This document shows positions 51,438 through 61,304 of a stretch of 64,000 nucleotides of DNA, one piece after another. The stretch covers positions 434,001 through 498,000 of the forward strand of contig NZ_VYRZ01000002.1 in NCBI RefSeq assembly GCF_008710705.1, in the 5' to 3' direction. Made by a program: the position numbers and the translations under genes. This stretch comes from Microbacterium radiodurans (GTDB lineage: Bacteria > Actinomycetota > Actinomycetes > Actinomycetales > Microbacteriaceae). The notes under the pieces are model-generated. The model worked only from the letters and a program-made list of their open reading frames with translations. It made no database searches and was not told where the DNA came from. Position 1 is the first letter of the stretch, and every line of letters begins with the position of its first letter.

Positions 51438-52952
51438 TCAGCCGATGCGCTGCACGAGCGCGTCGAGACGCCGGATGCTCTCGGGCTTGCCGAGCAGCTC
51501 CATCGACTCGAACAGCGGCGGCGAGACGCGCCGTCCGCTGAGCGCGACACGCAGCGGACCGTACGCGACCCGCGGCTTGAGCCCGAGGCCCTCGATCAGC
51601 GCGGCGGCGAGCGCATCCTGGACTGCGGCAGCGGTGAAGCCCGGTTCGGGCACGAGCTCGAGCGCGGCGACCGACGCGACGAGCACGTCGCCCGCGTTCG
51701 CCGGCAGCGCGGAGAGGGCGTCGTCGTCGAATGCGACGTCGGAGCGGAACAGGAAGCCGAGCAGACCGGGCGCGTCGCCGAGGAGCTGCATGCGCTCCTG
51801 CACCAGCGGCGCCGCCGCCTCGAGGATCTCCCGCTCCCCCGCCGTCGGCGGATTCTCGACGAGGCCCGCGGCGGCGAGGTAGGGCACGAGGCGCTCGGCG
51901 AAGTCGTCGGCGGCCAGCATCCGCACGTGATCGCCGTTGATGGATTCGGCCTTCTTCTGGTCGAAGCGGGCCGGGTTGGGGTTCACGTCCGCGATGTCGA
52001 ACGCGGCGATCAGCTCGTCGCGCGTGAACACATCGCGATCGTGCGCGATCGACCAGCCGAGGAGCGACAGATAGTTGAGCAGCCCCTCGTGGATGAAGCC
52101 CTTCTCGCGCTGCAGGAAGAGATCGGCCTTCGGATCGCGCTTGGAGAGCTTCTTGTTGCCGGTCTCACCCAGGACGAGCGGCATGTGGCCGAAGCGCGGG
52201 ACGAATGCGGTCACCCCGGCGTCGATGAGAGCGCTGTAGAGCGCCAGCTGCCGCGCCGTCGACGGCATGAGGTCCTCGCCGCGCAGCACGTGCGTGATGC
52301 CCATGAGGGCGTCGTCGACGGGGTTCACGAACGTGTACAGCGGGATGCCGCCGGCCCGGACGATCACGAAGTCGGGGAAGGATCCCGCGGGGAAGGTCAC
52401 CTCGCCGCGGATGAGGTCGATGTAGGTCAGGTCGTGGTCGGGCACGCGCAGGCGCCACGCCGGCTCGCGGCCCTCCGCTCGGAACGCGGCACGCTGCTCA
52501 TCGGTCAGGTCGCGGTCGAAGTTGTCGTAGCCGAGCTGCTTCGCACGACCGCTCGCCTCGTTGCGCGCGTCGATCTCCTCCGCCGTCGAGTACGACTCGT
52601 AAACGGCGCCGGCTTCGATGAGCTTCTCGAGCACACCGCGGTACAGGTCGTGCCGCTGCGACTGCCGGTAGGGCTCGTGCGGCCCGCCCTTCTCGACCCC
52701 CTCGTCCCAATCGATCTCGAGCCAGCGGAGCGCCTCGAGGAGCTGCTGATAGCTCTCCTCGCTGTCGCGGGCGGCGTCGGTGTCCTCGATGCGGAAGACG
52801 AGCTTGCCGCCGTTGTGCCGGGCGTACGCCCAGTTGAACAGGGCCGTGCGGATCAGGCCGACGTGCGGCAGTCCGGTCGGGGACGGGCAGAACCGCACGC
52901 GGACGTCGGTTCCGGTGGCGGTCGTGGTGCGGGGATCGGGTGCGCTGGACAT
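51438..52952 (-). CDS. gltX: glutamyl-tRNA synthetase (probably non-discriminating)
   Basis: The 504-residue class I synthetase has the HIGH-like [17 protein letters not shown] (about residue 25), [10 protein letters not shown] and the KMSKS-like KKLSKRD (about residue 265). In actinobacteria lacking GlnRS, GltX also charges tRNA-Gln, which GatCAB then amidates. The downstream tRNA-Gln fits that. The ATG at 52952 is chosen because the catalytic core starts there; the frame is open a further 133 codons upstream over the LysR gene. Confidence 0.97.
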   Translation of the reverse strand: MSSAPDPRTTTATGTDVRVRFCPSPTGLPHVGLIRTALFNWAYARHNGGKLVFRIEDTDAARDSEESYQQLLEALRWLEIDWDEGVEKGGPHEPYRQSQRHDLYRGVLEKLIEAGAVYESYSTAEEIDARNEASGRAKQLGYDNFDRDLTDEQRAAFRAEGREPAWRLRVPDHDLTYIDLIRGEVTFPAGSFPDFVIVRAGGIPLYTFVNPVDDALMGITHVLRGEDLMPSTARQLALYSALIDAGVTAFVPRFGHMPLVLGETGNKKLSKRDPKADLFLQREKGFIHEGLLNYLSLLGWSIAHDRDVFTRDELIAAFDIADVNPNPARFDQKKAESINGDHVRMLAADDFAERLVPYLAAAGLVENPPTAGEREILEAAAPLVQERMQLLGDAPGLLGFLFRSDVAFDDDALSALPANAGDVLVASVAALELVPEPGFTAAAVQDALAAALIEGLGLKPRVAYGPLRVALSGRRVSPPLFESMELLGKPESIRRLDALVQRIG

Positions 52953-52962
52953 CCCGACCAGT

Positions 52963-53937
52963 TTAGTTCTCGCGCGCCGTGCCGCCGGTGAGCCCCGCGA
53001 CGACGGAACGCAGGTGTCCGAGAACGCTCGCCACGGCCGGCACGCGACCCGCGCCGCCCGCCGACACGGCGTGGATCGCGCGGCGCTCCGAGGACGGCAG
53101 CGGGCGGGTGACGACACCGGGCAGGAGCGGGAAGGAGGCCACCGCCAGTCCCGGCAGCGTCGCCACCCCGATCCCCTGCGCCACGAGCTGCTCGACGGCG
53201 ACGAAGTTGTCGGTCTCGAAGCGGATGCTGGGAACGAACCCCGCGCGCCCGCACACCTCGAGCAGGTGGCCCCGGCACCGCGGGCAGCCCGCGATCCAGG
53301 ATTCGCCCGCGAGGGGCGCGATGTCGATCGGGCCCCGACCTCGGGCGGCACGGTGATGCGCCGGCAGCACCGCGAGCAGCTCGTCGTGGCCGATGAGCTC
53401 CGCGTCCAGCCCGCGCGCGTTGTCGCCGTGCGGGTCGCTCCGGTCGCCCGGGTACCCGAAAGTCAGCGCGATGTCGGCGCGGTCGGCGCGGACATCCGCG
53501 ATCGCCTCGGGCGGCTCGGCCTCGACGTAGGTCAGCGTGAGCCCGGGCTCCGCGCTCGCGAGGCGATCCATCAGCCGGGGAAGCACGGTGGGCGACGCCG
53601 AGGGGAAGCCCACCATGCGGACGGTCCCGGCCCGCAGTCCGGCGAGCTGGGCGAGCTCGCCCGACGCCGCATCGATGGCGGTGGCGACGGCCGCGGCGTG
53701 ACGGGCGATCACCCGGCCCGCCTCGGTCAGCCGCATCCGTCGCCCGACCCGCTCGACGACCGGCACCCCGAGGCGGTGCTCGAGGCGCTTGATCTGCTGG
53801 CTCACGGCCGGCTGACTGTACCCGAGCGCCGTCGCGGCGGCGGTCAGCGAGCCGGCGTCGGAGATCGCGCGCACGATCCGCAGCTCGGTCACGTCGAGTC
53901 GATAGTCCGGGGCGTTCACTGCCACAGATAACCGCAT
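52963..53937 (-). CDS. LysR-family transcriptional regulator
   Basis: The roughly 324-residue protein has the LysR HTH ([47 protein letters not shown]) and a periplasmic-binding-like effector domain. Starts at 53937 (ATG) or 53919 (GTG) are both possible. It is divergent from a class V aminotransferase-like gene, 62 bases apart, with a GCATG ... CATGC inverted repeat in between, so it probably controls that gene. The stop lies 10 bases from the gltX start. Confidence 0.88.
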   Translation of the reverse strand: MRLSVAVNAPDYRLDVTELRIVRAISDAGSLTAAATALGYSQPAVSQQIKRLEHRLGVPVVERVGRRMRLTEAGRVIARHAAAVATAIDAASGELAQLAGLRAGTVRMVGFPSASPTVLPRLMDRLASAEPGLTLTYVEAEPPEAIADVRADRADIALTFGYPGDRSDPHGDNARGLDAELIGHDELLAVLPAHHRAARGRGPIDIAPLAGESWIAGCPRCRGHLLEVCGRAGFVPSIRFETDNFVAVEQLVAQGIGVATLPGLAVASFPLLPGVVTRPLPSSERRAIHAVSAGGAGRVPAVASVLGHLRSVVAGLTGGTAREN

Positions 53938-53999
53938 GTGATGCTTTGCATGCAACTCCTGCCGTAGACGAATGCCAACAGGCCCGCGACGCTGGAGGC

Positions 54000-55079
54000 A
54001 TGCCGACCGCGACGCGCTCCCCCTCATCGCCCCCGGCGTCGCGGTTGTCGCCCGACGCGTTGCGCGCCGAGTTCGTCGGCGCGAGCGGATACCTCGCCGC
54101 GTGCTCCACCGGTCTCCCCTCCCTCGGCACCCGGGCCGCGATGACCGCCGATCTGCATGCCCGTCCGGACCTGCTCCACTACGCCGCCGTCACGGAGCGC
54201 GCACGGGCGTCCTTCGCCCACCTCGTCGGGGTCGGCGCCGACCGCGTCGCGATCGGGTCGCAGACCTCCGTCCTCGCCAGCCTCCTCGCCGCGGGACTGC
54301 CCGCGGGGGCGACCGTGCTGTGCCCCGAGGGGGAGTTCTCCTCGCTCGTCCTGCCGTTCGCGCACGCCGGGCGCGGCATCCGGGTCCGTACGGTACCGCT
54401 CGGCGACCTGGCCGAGGCCCTCTCGTCGAGCGACGACCTCGTTGCGTTCTCGATCGTCCAGTCCGCCACGGGGGAGGTCGCCGACGCCGATGCGATCGTC
54501 ACGGCCGCACGCCGTCACGGAGCTCGGGTCGTCTGCGACGCGACGCAGGCGGTCGGCTGGCTGCCGGTGGACGCAGCACGGTTCGACGCCCTCGTCTGCC
54601 ACGCGTACAAGTGGCTCTGCGCCCCGCGCGGCGCCGCGTTCCTGGCGCTCAGCGAGGACTTCGCGGCGACGCTCGAACCCGTCCAGGCGGGCTGGTACGC
54701 CGGCGACGACCCCTGGTCCGCGTGCTACGGAGCCGACGCGCGACTCGCCGAGGACGCACGTCGCTTCGACGTCTCACCGGCATGGCAGGCGATGGTCGGC
54801 GCCGAGCCGGCGATCGCCATGTTCGCGCAGGCGGATGCCGCGGCGCTGCACGATCGGGTGACCGGCCTCGCCGCCCGCTTCCGGGACCGCCTGGCCCTGC
54901 CGCAGCCCGCGCGTGCGACGCCGATCGTCACCTGGGCGGATGCCGACGGCGTCGACCTCGCGCGCCTGACGCACGCCGGGGTGACGGCGTCCGGACGACG
55001 AGGCAACGCTCGCGTCGCGTTCCACGTCTTCAACGACGAGTCGGACATCGACCTCGCCGCAGCGGCCCTGGGGCGCTGA
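54000..55079 (+). CDS. class V aminotransferase-fold PLP enzyme (cysteine desulfurase/kynureninase-like)
   Basis: The 359-residue protein has the fold-type I features: GSQTSVLASLL near residue 85, CDATQAVGWLPVDAARFD (PLP-binding Asp region) near 180, and the PLP Lys in CHAYKWLCAPRGAAFLAL near 205. The C-terminus has GNARVAFHVFNDESDIDLA, as in class V aminotransferases. The exact reaction cannot be read from the sequence; there is no obvious catalytic cysteine loop of IscS type. CTGGAGGC precedes the ATG. It is divergent from and probably controlled by the LysR gene. Confidence 0.85.
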   Translation: MPTATRSPSSPPASRLSPDALRAEFVGASGYLAACSTGLPSLGTRAAMTADLHARPDLLHYAAVTERARASFAHLVGVGADRVAIGSQTSVLASLLAAGLPAGATVLCPEGEFSSLVLPFAHAGRGIRVRTVPLGDLAEALSSSDDLVAFSIVQSATGEVADADAIVTAARRHGARVVCDATQAVGWLPVDAARFDALVCHAYKWLCAPRGAAFLALSEDFAATLEPVQAGWYAGDDPWSACYGADARLAEDARRFDVSPAWQAMVGAEPAIAMFAQADAAALHDRVTGLAARFRDRLALPQPARATPIVTWADADGVDLARLTHAGVTASGRRGNARVAFHVFNDESDIDLAAAALGR

Positions 55080-55097
55080 ACCTCCGGTAGCGCCCTC

Positions 55098-55274
55098 TCA
55101 GGCGCGGAGGCCGCGGGCGAGAGCCGCCGACGCGTCCGCGATCTCGGGCTCGCCGGGGAAGTCGACGCCGCCCATCACGAGGCTCATGATGACGAGCACG
55201 AAGACGAAGGCGATCGAGAGGAAGAGGATCGCGCTGGACCCCAGGGCGACGAACAACTGTGCACGCTGGTTCAT
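55098..55274 (-). CDS. 58-aa single-pass membrane peptide
   Basis: A short ORF starts at ATG 55274 (MNQRAQLFVALGSSAILFLS) and has one long hydrophobic segment (about residues 8-33) followed by an acidic part (GVDFPGEPEIADASAAL). Codon choice is GC3-rich like the neighbours. It is between two convergent genes and has a weak ribosome-binding site (GTGGGG). The function is unknown. Confidence 0.55.
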   Translation of the reverse strand: MNQRAQLFVALGSSAILFLSIAFVFVLVIMSLVMGGVDFPGEPEIADASAALARGLRA

Positions 55275-55335
55275 GGCCCCACGGTGTCAGCAAACCGGCT
55301 CGCCGACAAACGCTTGCCGCAGCGGTGCGCAGCGA

Positions 55336-56616
55336 CTATGACGGCTGCGACGCCGACCGGCGCGTCGCCGCTCGTGCCCCCGGCGCCCGCAGCGTCGTGG
55401 CCCACACGATGACGACCGCGACCACGACGAGCGCCGCAAGCGAGAGACCCGCGTAGCCGATCAGCCCGAGCACCCCGCCCGCGGCGATCGCGCCCGCCGC
55501 ACCGACGAGGTTCATGATCGCGTCGCTGCGGCCCTGCCGTCGCGGACGCCGCTCCGGCGATGACGCCTCGGTGAGCAGCGCGGAGCCCGACACGGTCGCC
55601 GCGCTCCATCCCAGCCCGAGCAGGACGAGCGCGATCGTCACGGAGCTGGAGGATGCCGCGCCCGCAGCCCCGACGATGAGCGCCGCCGCGAGCAGTCCCT
55701 GGCCCAGCAGGACGGTGACGACGCGTCCGAGGCGATCGGCGAGGACGCCGAAGACCGGTGACAGGGCGTACATGCCGGCGACGTGCAGGCTGATCGTGAG
55801 ACCGACCACCGACAGTTCCGCCCCGTGGTGGACGAGGTGGAGCGGGGTCATCGCCATGACCGCCACCATGACCGCGTGCGAGCAGGCGATGCCGGCGACG
55901 GCGAACGCCGCCAGCCGCGGCCGATCGAGGCGTTCGGCGTTCCCGCCCGGCGCCGCGGCGTTCGCGCCCCGCCGCGCGAGGACGAGCGGGTCCGGGCGGA
56001 GTGCGCTCGCGTAGAGGACGATCGCCAGGATCTGCGCCACGGCGGTGAACAGATAGGCCCCGGTGAACACCGGCATCCCGAGGGCGTCGCCGAGCTCCTC
56101 ACCGGGCCCGACGAGATTGGGCCCGAGAACGGCGCCGATCGTCGTCGACCAGACCACGAGCGACAGGTCGCGGCCGCGCGTTCGATCCGTCGCCAGGTCG
56201 GTCGCGGCGAATCGCGACTGCAGGTTCGCGGCCTGGCCGGCGCCGAGCAGCGCGAACCCGATGAGGAGGAGCGGAAACGAGGCGCCCGCGGCTCCGCCGA
56301 CGATGAAGGCGACACCTCCGAGCGCTGTCGCCATTCCGAGTGCGAGCGACGGGCGTCGCCCCGCGCGCTGCGCGAGGGCGGCGAGCGGCACGGCCATCGC
56401 CGCGGCACCCAGGGTCACCGCCGCGGTCGGCCACCCTGCGAGCGCCTCGTCGCCGGTGATCCGCTCGGTGATGAGGGCTCCGAGCGAGATCGTCGAGCCG
56501 AATCCGATCCCGCCGAGCACCTGTCCCAGGGAGAGGACGACGAGCGACCGCCGCCGCGCCGAGGCACGAGCGGCGGTCGCGTCATCCACCGGAGACCGTG
56601 TGGGATCAGATGTCAC
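55336..56616 (-). CDS. MFS transporter
   Basis: The 426-residue protein has about 12 hydrophobic segments in two halves and the MFS-type loop VLADRLGRVVTVLLGQG (about residues 270-290) and LAQRAGRRPSLALGMA (about 75-90). The likely start is GTG at 56616, which overlaps the stop of the FAH-family gene by 11 bases. The substrate is unknown. It is the last gene of leuB-ilvE-FAH-MFS. Confidence 0.88.
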   Translation of the reverse strand: MTSDPTRSPVDDATAARASARRRSLVVLSLGQVLGGIGFGSTISLGALITERITGDEALAGWPTAAVTLGAAAMAVPLAALAQRAGRRPSLALGMATALGGVAFIVGGAAGASFPLLLIGFALLGAGQAANLQSRFAATDLATDRTRGRDLSLVVWSTTIGAVLGPNLVGPGEELGDALGMPVFTGAYLFTAVAQILAIVLYASALRPDPLVLARRGANAAAPGGNAERLDRPRLAAFAVAGIACSHAVMVAVMAMTPLHLVHHGAELSVVGLTISLHVAGMYALSPVFGVLADRLGRVVTVLLGQGLLAAALIVGAAGAASSSSVTIALVLLGLGWSAATVSGSALLTEASSPERRPRRQGRSDAIMNLVGAAGAIAAGGVLGLIGYAGLSLAALVVVAVVIVWATTLRAPGARAATRRSASQPS

Positions 56617-57370
56617 GGACGAGGTTGCGGAGGATCCCGAGACCGTCGATCTCGATCTCCACGACATCGCCGGCCACAAGCGGACCCACACCGGCCGGCG
56701 TTCCGGTGAGGATGACATCACCGGGCAGCAGCGTGAACGCCGCCGACGCGTAGGCGATGAGGTCGGCCACGCCGTGAACCATGTCGGTGAGCGGGGCACG
56801 CTGCTTCTCCTCGCCGTTCACCCGGCTGACGACCTGGGCCGCGTCGAGGTCGAACTCCGTCTCGACCGCCGGCCCCAGCGGGCAGAAGGTGTCGAAGCCC
56901 TTCGCCCGTGCCCACTGGCCGTCGCTGCGCTGCAGGTCGCGTGCGGTGACGTCGTTGGCGACGGTGTAGCCGAAGACGTGCTCGAGCGCTTGCTCGGATG
57001 CCACATTGCGGGTGACCTTGCCGATGATGACGGCCAGCTCGCCCTCGAAGTCCACCTGCTGGGACTGCGCGGGGCGGACGATGGCGTCGCCGGGGCCGAT
57101 GACCGACGTGTTCGGCTTGAAGAACAGCAGCGGCTCGGCGGGCACCTCGTTGCCGAACTCCGCCGCGTGGTCCCGGTAGTTGCGGCCGACCGCCACGATC
57201 TTCGAGCGCGGGATCACGGGCGCGAGCAGCGTGACCTCGTTGAGCGACACGCGCTCCCCCGTCGTGTCGTACCCGGTGTACATCGGGTCGCCGGCGAGGG
57301 TCACGAGCTCCGTGCCGTCGAGGATGCCGTAGCGGATCGCCTCATCGTGGGCGAAGCGGACGATCTTCAC
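56606..57370 (-). CDS. fumarylacetoacetate hydrolase (FAH)-family protein
   Basis: The 254-residue protein has the FAH fold with VAVGRNYRDHAAEFGNEVP, the metal-binding Glu residues in QVDFEGELAVIIGK (about residue 113), GYTVANDVTARDLQ and TGTPAGVGPL. Members include 2-hydroxyhepta-2,4-diene-dioate isomerases and acylpyruvases; the true substrate is unknown. It starts with GTG 10 bases after ilvE, and overlaps the MFS gene, so all are probably in one operon. Confidence 0.9.
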   Translation of the reverse strand: MKIVRFAHDEAIRYGILDGTELVTLAGDPMYTGYDTTGERVSLNEVTLLAPVIPRSKIVAVGRNYRDHAAEFGNEVPAEPLLFFKPNTSVIGPGDAIVRPAQSQQVDFEGELAVIIGKVTRNVASEQALEHVFGYTVANDVTARDLQRSDGQWARAKGFDTFCPLGPAVETEFDLDAAQVVSRVNGEEKQRAPLTDMVHGVADLIAYASAAFTLLPGDVILTGTPAGVGPLVAGDVVEIEIDGLGILRNLVRDI

Positions 57371-57380
57371 AGTTCGCCTT

Positions 57381-58493
57381 TCACTCGGCGCCGTCGAGGC
57401 GCACGAGCCAGCCGTGCTTGTCTTCGCGGCGGCCGTACTGGATGTCGGTGAGCTCCTCGCGCAGGGACAGCGCGAGATCGCCCGTGGGCTGCTGGTCGAG
57501 GAAGTCGCGTCCCTTCAGCACGCCGATCGGCGTCACGACGGCGGCGGTGCCGCACGCGAACACCTCGACGATGTCACCGGAGGCGACGCCCGAGCGCCAT
57601 TCCTCGAGCGAGACGCCGCGACCCTCCACCTTGTGCCCGCGATCGCGGGCGAGCTGCAGGATCGAGTCCCGCGTGATCCCCTCGAGGATCGACTCGGACT
57701 GCGGCGTGACGATGGTGCCGTCCTTGTAGACGAACACGACGTTCATCCCGCCGAGCTCCTCGACGTTGCGGTCCTGGTCGAGGAAGACGACCTGATCGCA
57801 CTCGTTCTCGTAGGCCTCCGCCTGGGGAAGCAGGCTCGACGCGTAGTTTCCGCCGGTTTTGGCCGCGCCCGTGCCGCCCTTTCCGGCGCGTGCGTAGTCC
57901 TCGCTCAGCCAGATCGACACCGGCTTCACACCGCCGGTGAAGTACGCGCCCGCGGGGCTGGCGATCAGGTAGTACGCGACCTTGTTCGCGGGTCGGACGC
58001 CGAGGAAGGCCTCCTTCGCGAACATGAAGGGACGCAGGTACAGGCTCTGGTCCTCGCCCGACGGCACCCATGGCTCGTCGACGGCGATCAGTTCGCGCAG
58101 CGACTGGATGAAGTAGCTGACCGGCAGCTCGGGAAGCGCCAGACGGCGGGCCGAGCGCTGCAGGCGACGCCCGTTCTGATCGGGCCGGAAGGTGTGCACC
58201 GAGCCGTCGGCGTGCCGGTAGGCCTTGATGCCCTCGAAGATCTCCTGCCCGTAGTGGAGCACGGCGGCCGCCGGATCGAGGGTGATCGGGCCGTAGGGCT
58301 GGACGCGCGGGCGGTGCCACCCGCCGCGGACGGACCAGCAGATGTCGACCATGTGGTCGGTGAAGTGGACGCCGAAACCCGGATTCTGCAGGATCTCCTC
58401 TCGGCGCGCGGGCGCCGCCGCGGCGAGGTTGCGGGTGACGGTGAACGCGAGCGGGTCGAGTCCGGCGTCGGGGTCGTTGTCGAGCGGTGTCAT
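57381..58493 (-). CDS. ilvE: branched-chain amino acid aminotransferase
   Basis: The 370-residue fold-type IV PLP enzyme has GVHFTDHMVDICWSVRGGWHRPRVQPYGPITLDPAAAVLHYGQEIFEGIKAYR at the N-terminus, the PLP Lys in GAAKTGGNYASSL (about residue 210), and FACGTAAVVTPIG. It catalyses the last step of leucine, isoleucine and valine synthesis. It is 81 bases downstream of leuB and 10 bases upstream of the FAH gene. Confidence 0.97.
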   Translation of the reverse strand: MTPLDNDPDAGLDPLAFTVTRNLAAAAPARREEILQNPGFGVHFTDHMVDICWSVRGGWHRPRVQPYGPITLDPAAAVLHYGQEIFEGIKAYRHADGSVHTFRPDQNGRRLQRSARRLALPELPVSYFIQSLRELIAVDEPWVPSGEDQSLYLRPFMFAKEAFLGVRPANKVAYYLIASPAGAYFTGGVKPVSIWLSEDYARAGKGGTGAAKTGGNYASSLLPQAEAYENECDQVVFLDQDRNVEELGGMNVVFVYKDGTIVTPQSESILEGITRDSILQLARDRGHKVEGRGVSLEEWRSGVASGDIVEVFACGTAAVVTPIGVLKGRDFLDQQPTGDLALSLREELTDIQYGRREDKHGWLVRLDGAE

Positions 58494-58574
58494 GAGTCTT
58501 CCCAGCGTGGAGGTGACGACCTGGACGCGGGGTCCAGATCGGATGCGGCTTCGCGGGCGGATGCGGACTTCAGG

Positions 58575-59627
58575 CTACGCCTGGAGCCGGGCCACGATCG
58601 CGTCGCCGATCTGAGCGGTGGTGCGGGCGGCCGACCCGCGGGCCGCGATGTCGTCCTCGACGGCGCGGGTGACGCGCTGGGCCTCGTCCCGCAGCCCGAG
58701 GTGGTCGAGCAGGAGCGAGACGGAGAGGATGGCGGCCGTGGGGTCGGCTTTCTGCTGACCCGCGATGTCGGGCGCCGATCCGTGGACGGGCTCGAACATC
58801 GAGGGGAACGCGCCGTCGGGGTTGATGTTCCCCGATGCGGCGAGGCCGATGCCTCCGGTGACGGCGCCGGCCAAGTCGGTCAGGATGTCGCCGAAGAGGT
58901 TGTCGGTGACGATCACGTCGAAACGGCCCGGGTTCGTGACCAGGAAGATCGTTGCCGCGTCGACGTGCAGATAGTCTACGGCGACGCCGGGGTGCTCCTG
59001 CGCCACCTGGTCCACGATGCGCTTCCAGATGCCGCCCGCGTGCACGAGGACGTTGGTCTTGTGCACGAGCGTCAGCCGGCGGCTGCGGCGCTCGGCGAGA
59101 TCGAACGCGTAGCGCACGACCCGTTCGACGCCGAAAGCGGTGTTCACCGACGTCTCGTTGGCGATCTCGTGCGGCGTCCCCCGGCGGATGCTGCCGCCGT
59201 TGCCGACGTACGGGCCCTCGGTGCCCTCGCGGACGACGACGAAGTCGATCTCGCCCGGCTCGGCGAGCGGACCAGGGACGGCCGGGTAGAGCTTCGACGG
59301 GCGGAGGTTCACGTAGTGGTCGAGCTCGAACCGGAGCGTGAGCAGCAGCCCCCGTTCGATGTTCGCGTCGCGCAGGCGCGGATCGCCCGGCACGCCCCCG
59401 ACAGCGCCGAGCAGAATGGCGTCGTGCGACGCGATCTCCCGCAGATCGGCGTCGGTGAGGGTGTCGCCCGTCTCGAGATAGCGGCCCGCACCGAGGGAGA
59501 AGCGCGTCTTCTCGACCGAGAGACCGGATGCCGCGGCCACGGCGTCGAGGACCTTCTCGGCCTCGGCGATCACCTCGGGGCCGATCCCGTCGCCCGGTAT
59601 GACGGCCAGCTTCACGACGCGCGACAT
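58575..59627 (-). CDS. leuB: 3-isopropylmalate dehydrogenase
   Basis: LeuB oxidises 3-isopropylmalate to 2-ketoisocaproate. The 350-residue protein has [76 protein letters not shown] and the metal-binding [17 protein letters not shown]. It is preceded by GAGGAGAG. It lies 50 bases downstream of the exporter gene and has no leader peptide visible, in contrast to leuCD. Confidence 0.97.
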   Translation of the reverse strand: MSRVVKLAVIPGDGIGPEVIAEAEKVLDAVAAASGLSVEKTRFSLGAGRYLETGDTLTDADLREIASHDAILLGAVGGVPGDPRLRDANIERGLLLTLRFELDHYVNLRPSKLYPAVPGPLAEPGEIDFVVVREGTEGPYVGNGGSIRRGTPHEIANETSVNTAFGVERVVRYAFDLAERRSRRLTLVHKTNVLVHAGGIWKRIVDQVAQEHPGVAVDYLHVDAATIFLVTNPGRFDVIVTDNLFGDILTDLAGAVTGGIGLAASGNINPDGAFPSMFEPVHGSAPDIAGQQKADPTAAILSVSLLLDHLGLRDEAQRVTRAVEDDIAARGSAARTTAQIGDAIVARLQA

Positions 59628-59677
59628 CGCTCTCCTCGTTCTCAGGATGCGGCGACTCGACGCTCAGTGCTCGGTGC

Positions 59678-61225
59678 TCAGTGCTCGGCGCGCCGCGTGT
59701 GGGACCCCTTCAGCGTAGTGGCCGCGATGACGCCCGCGCAGACGACCAGGACGGCGCCGATCGACGCTGTGACGCCGACGCCGGCGTCGAAGGCGTGTGC
59801 CGCGGCATCCATCAGCTGCGCGCCGACGGACGGCGGCAGATCCTGCGCGACGTTCACCGCGCCGGCGAGGGTCTCGCGGGCGGCGTCGGCCGCGTCGGCC
59901 GGAACCTCACCGGGCACGACCATACCGACGCGGTACATGGCGGTGAGGATGCCGCCGAGAACAGCCGTCCCCAGGACCGCGCCGACCTCGTAGGCGGTCT
60001 CGGAGACCGCGCTGGCGGCGCCGGCCTTCGCCGGCGGAGCGCTCGCGAGCACGAGTTCGTTGGAGACCGTCTCGGCCGCACCGATGCCCATTCCCAGCAG
60101 CGCGAAGGCGAGCACGAGCTCGACGAGGCTGTCGGCGTCGGTGGAGATCGCGATGATCACGTAGCCCGCGGCCGACAGCGTGAGCGCGACCGGGACGACG
60201 ATCCGCGGTGACACCCGGCGTGAGATCGGCACGACTCCGAGCCCCGCGACGATCATCATCGCGAGTCCGGGAACCAGGGCGAGGCCGGCTTCGAGGGGCG
60301 AGAGCCCGACGATCAGCTGCAGGTGCTGCGTGACGAAGTAGAGGAAGCCGACGAGCGCGACGACGCTGAGAAGGTTCACGAGCAGTGCACCGCTGAACGT
60401 TCCGCGCGAGAACAGCCGCATGTCGAGCATCGGCTCGCGTGAGCGCAGCTGCCGGCGGACGAAGAGCCAGCCGAAGACGATGCCGACGAGGGCGAGCGCG
60501 GGGGGTGCGACACCCCAGCCCTTCACGGCGAACTCCTTGATCGCGTAGACGATCGGGACCATCGTCAGCATCGACAGGACGATGCTGATCGGATCGATCC
60601 GGCCCGGCCGCGGATCACGGCTCTCGGGAACGAGGAAGGGCGCGAGCACGAGCAGCGGGACGAGCACCGGGACGGCCATGAGGAACACCGAGCCCCACGA
60701 GAAGTGCTCGAGCAGGATTCCGCCGACGATCGGGCCCAGCGCGGCGCCCGCCGAGAACATCGACGCCCACACCGCGATCGCGAGGCGCCGTTGGTCGCGG
60801 TCGGTGAAGATGCTCCGCAGGAGCGACAGCGTCGAGGGCATGAGCATCGCGCCGAAGACGCCCATGGCGGCCCGGGCGGCGACGAGCAACTCGGCGGTCG
60901 GCGCGAACGCCGCCAGCGCCGAGACGGTGGCGAAGCCCGTCGCTCCGATGAGCAGCAGCCGTCGGCGGCCGAAGCGATCCCCGAGCGACCCCATCGTGAC
61001 GAGGAGACCGGCGAGGACGAGCGGATACACGTCGATGATCCACAGCTGCTGAGCGCTCGTCGGGCTCAGCGCGCGGGCGATCTCGGGCAGCGCGAAGCTG
61101 AGCACCGTGTTGTCCACCGATACGAGCAGCACCGGCAGCATCAGCACGCCGAGCGCGGCCCATCCGCGCCATCCCGCGCGCCGCCCCTGGCCGTCGGCCA
61201 GGGCGATCTCTTCCGTCAGTGTCAT
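59678..61225 (-). CDS. DHA2-family (EmrB/QacA-like) MFS multidrug transporter
   Basis: The 515-residue protein has about 14 hydrophobic segments, the motif LVTMGSLGDRFGRRRLLLIG (about residues 75-94), and the conserved VSVDNTVLSFALPEIARALSPT. The family exports drugs and other small molecules using the proton gradient. It is divergent from a TetR gene, and an inverted repeat lies between them, which is typical of a drug-responsive repressor-exporter pair. Confidence 0.92.
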   Translation of the reverse strand: MTLTEEIALADGQGRRAGWRGWAALGVLMLPVLLVSVDNTVLSFALPEIARALSPTSAQQLWIIDVYPLVLAGLLVTMGSLGDRFGRRRLLLIGATGFATVSALAAFAPTAELLVAARAAMGVFGAMLMPSTLSLLRSIFTDRDQRRLAIAVWASMFSAGAALGPIVGGILLEHFSWGSVFLMAVPVLVPLLVLAPFLVPESRDPRPGRIDPISIVLSMLTMVPIVYAIKEFAVKGWGVAPPALALVGIVFGWLFVRRQLRSREPMLDMRLFSRGTFSGALLVNLLSVVALVGFLYFVTQHLQLIVGLSPLEAGLALVPGLAMMIVAGLGVVPISRRVSPRIVVPVALTLSAAGYVIIAISTDADSLVELVLAFALLGMGIGAAETVSNELVLASAPPAKAGAASAVSETAYEVGAVLGTAVLGGILTAMYRVGMVVPGEVPADAADAARETLAGAVNVAQDLPPSVGAQLMDAAAHAFDAGVGVTASIGAVLVVCAGVIAATTLKGSHTRRAEH

Positions 61226-61238
61226 GCGTTCACCATCA

Positions 61239-61272
61239 CTGTTAGTTAACCGTCCAGCCGGTATAGTAACAG
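61239..61272. promoter_or_regulatory. candidate TetR operator between exporter and TetR genes
   Basis: CTGTTAGTTAACCG and CGGTATAGTAACAG are inverted with 11 of 14 matching positions and a 6-base centre. The TATAGT (61262-61267) in the right arm can be the -10 of the TetR gene, and TTAACT on the other strand can be the -10 of the exporter gene, so binding would block both. Confidence 0.58.
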
Positions 61273-61304
61273 AGTCACCGTCCGGCTCGCGAGAGGATCT
61301 ATGC

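Noticed and set aside
59640..59690. Tandem GTGCTCAGTGCTCGG-like repeats between the exporter and leuB as a regulatory element
   Set aside because: Two short imperfect copies only; may be simple replication slippage, with no promoter or leader peptide associated.
57414..59993. 859-codon plus-strand frame opposite ilvE and leuB
   Set aside because: Both minus-strand genes are unmistakable; the antisense product has no domain and runs across two genes.
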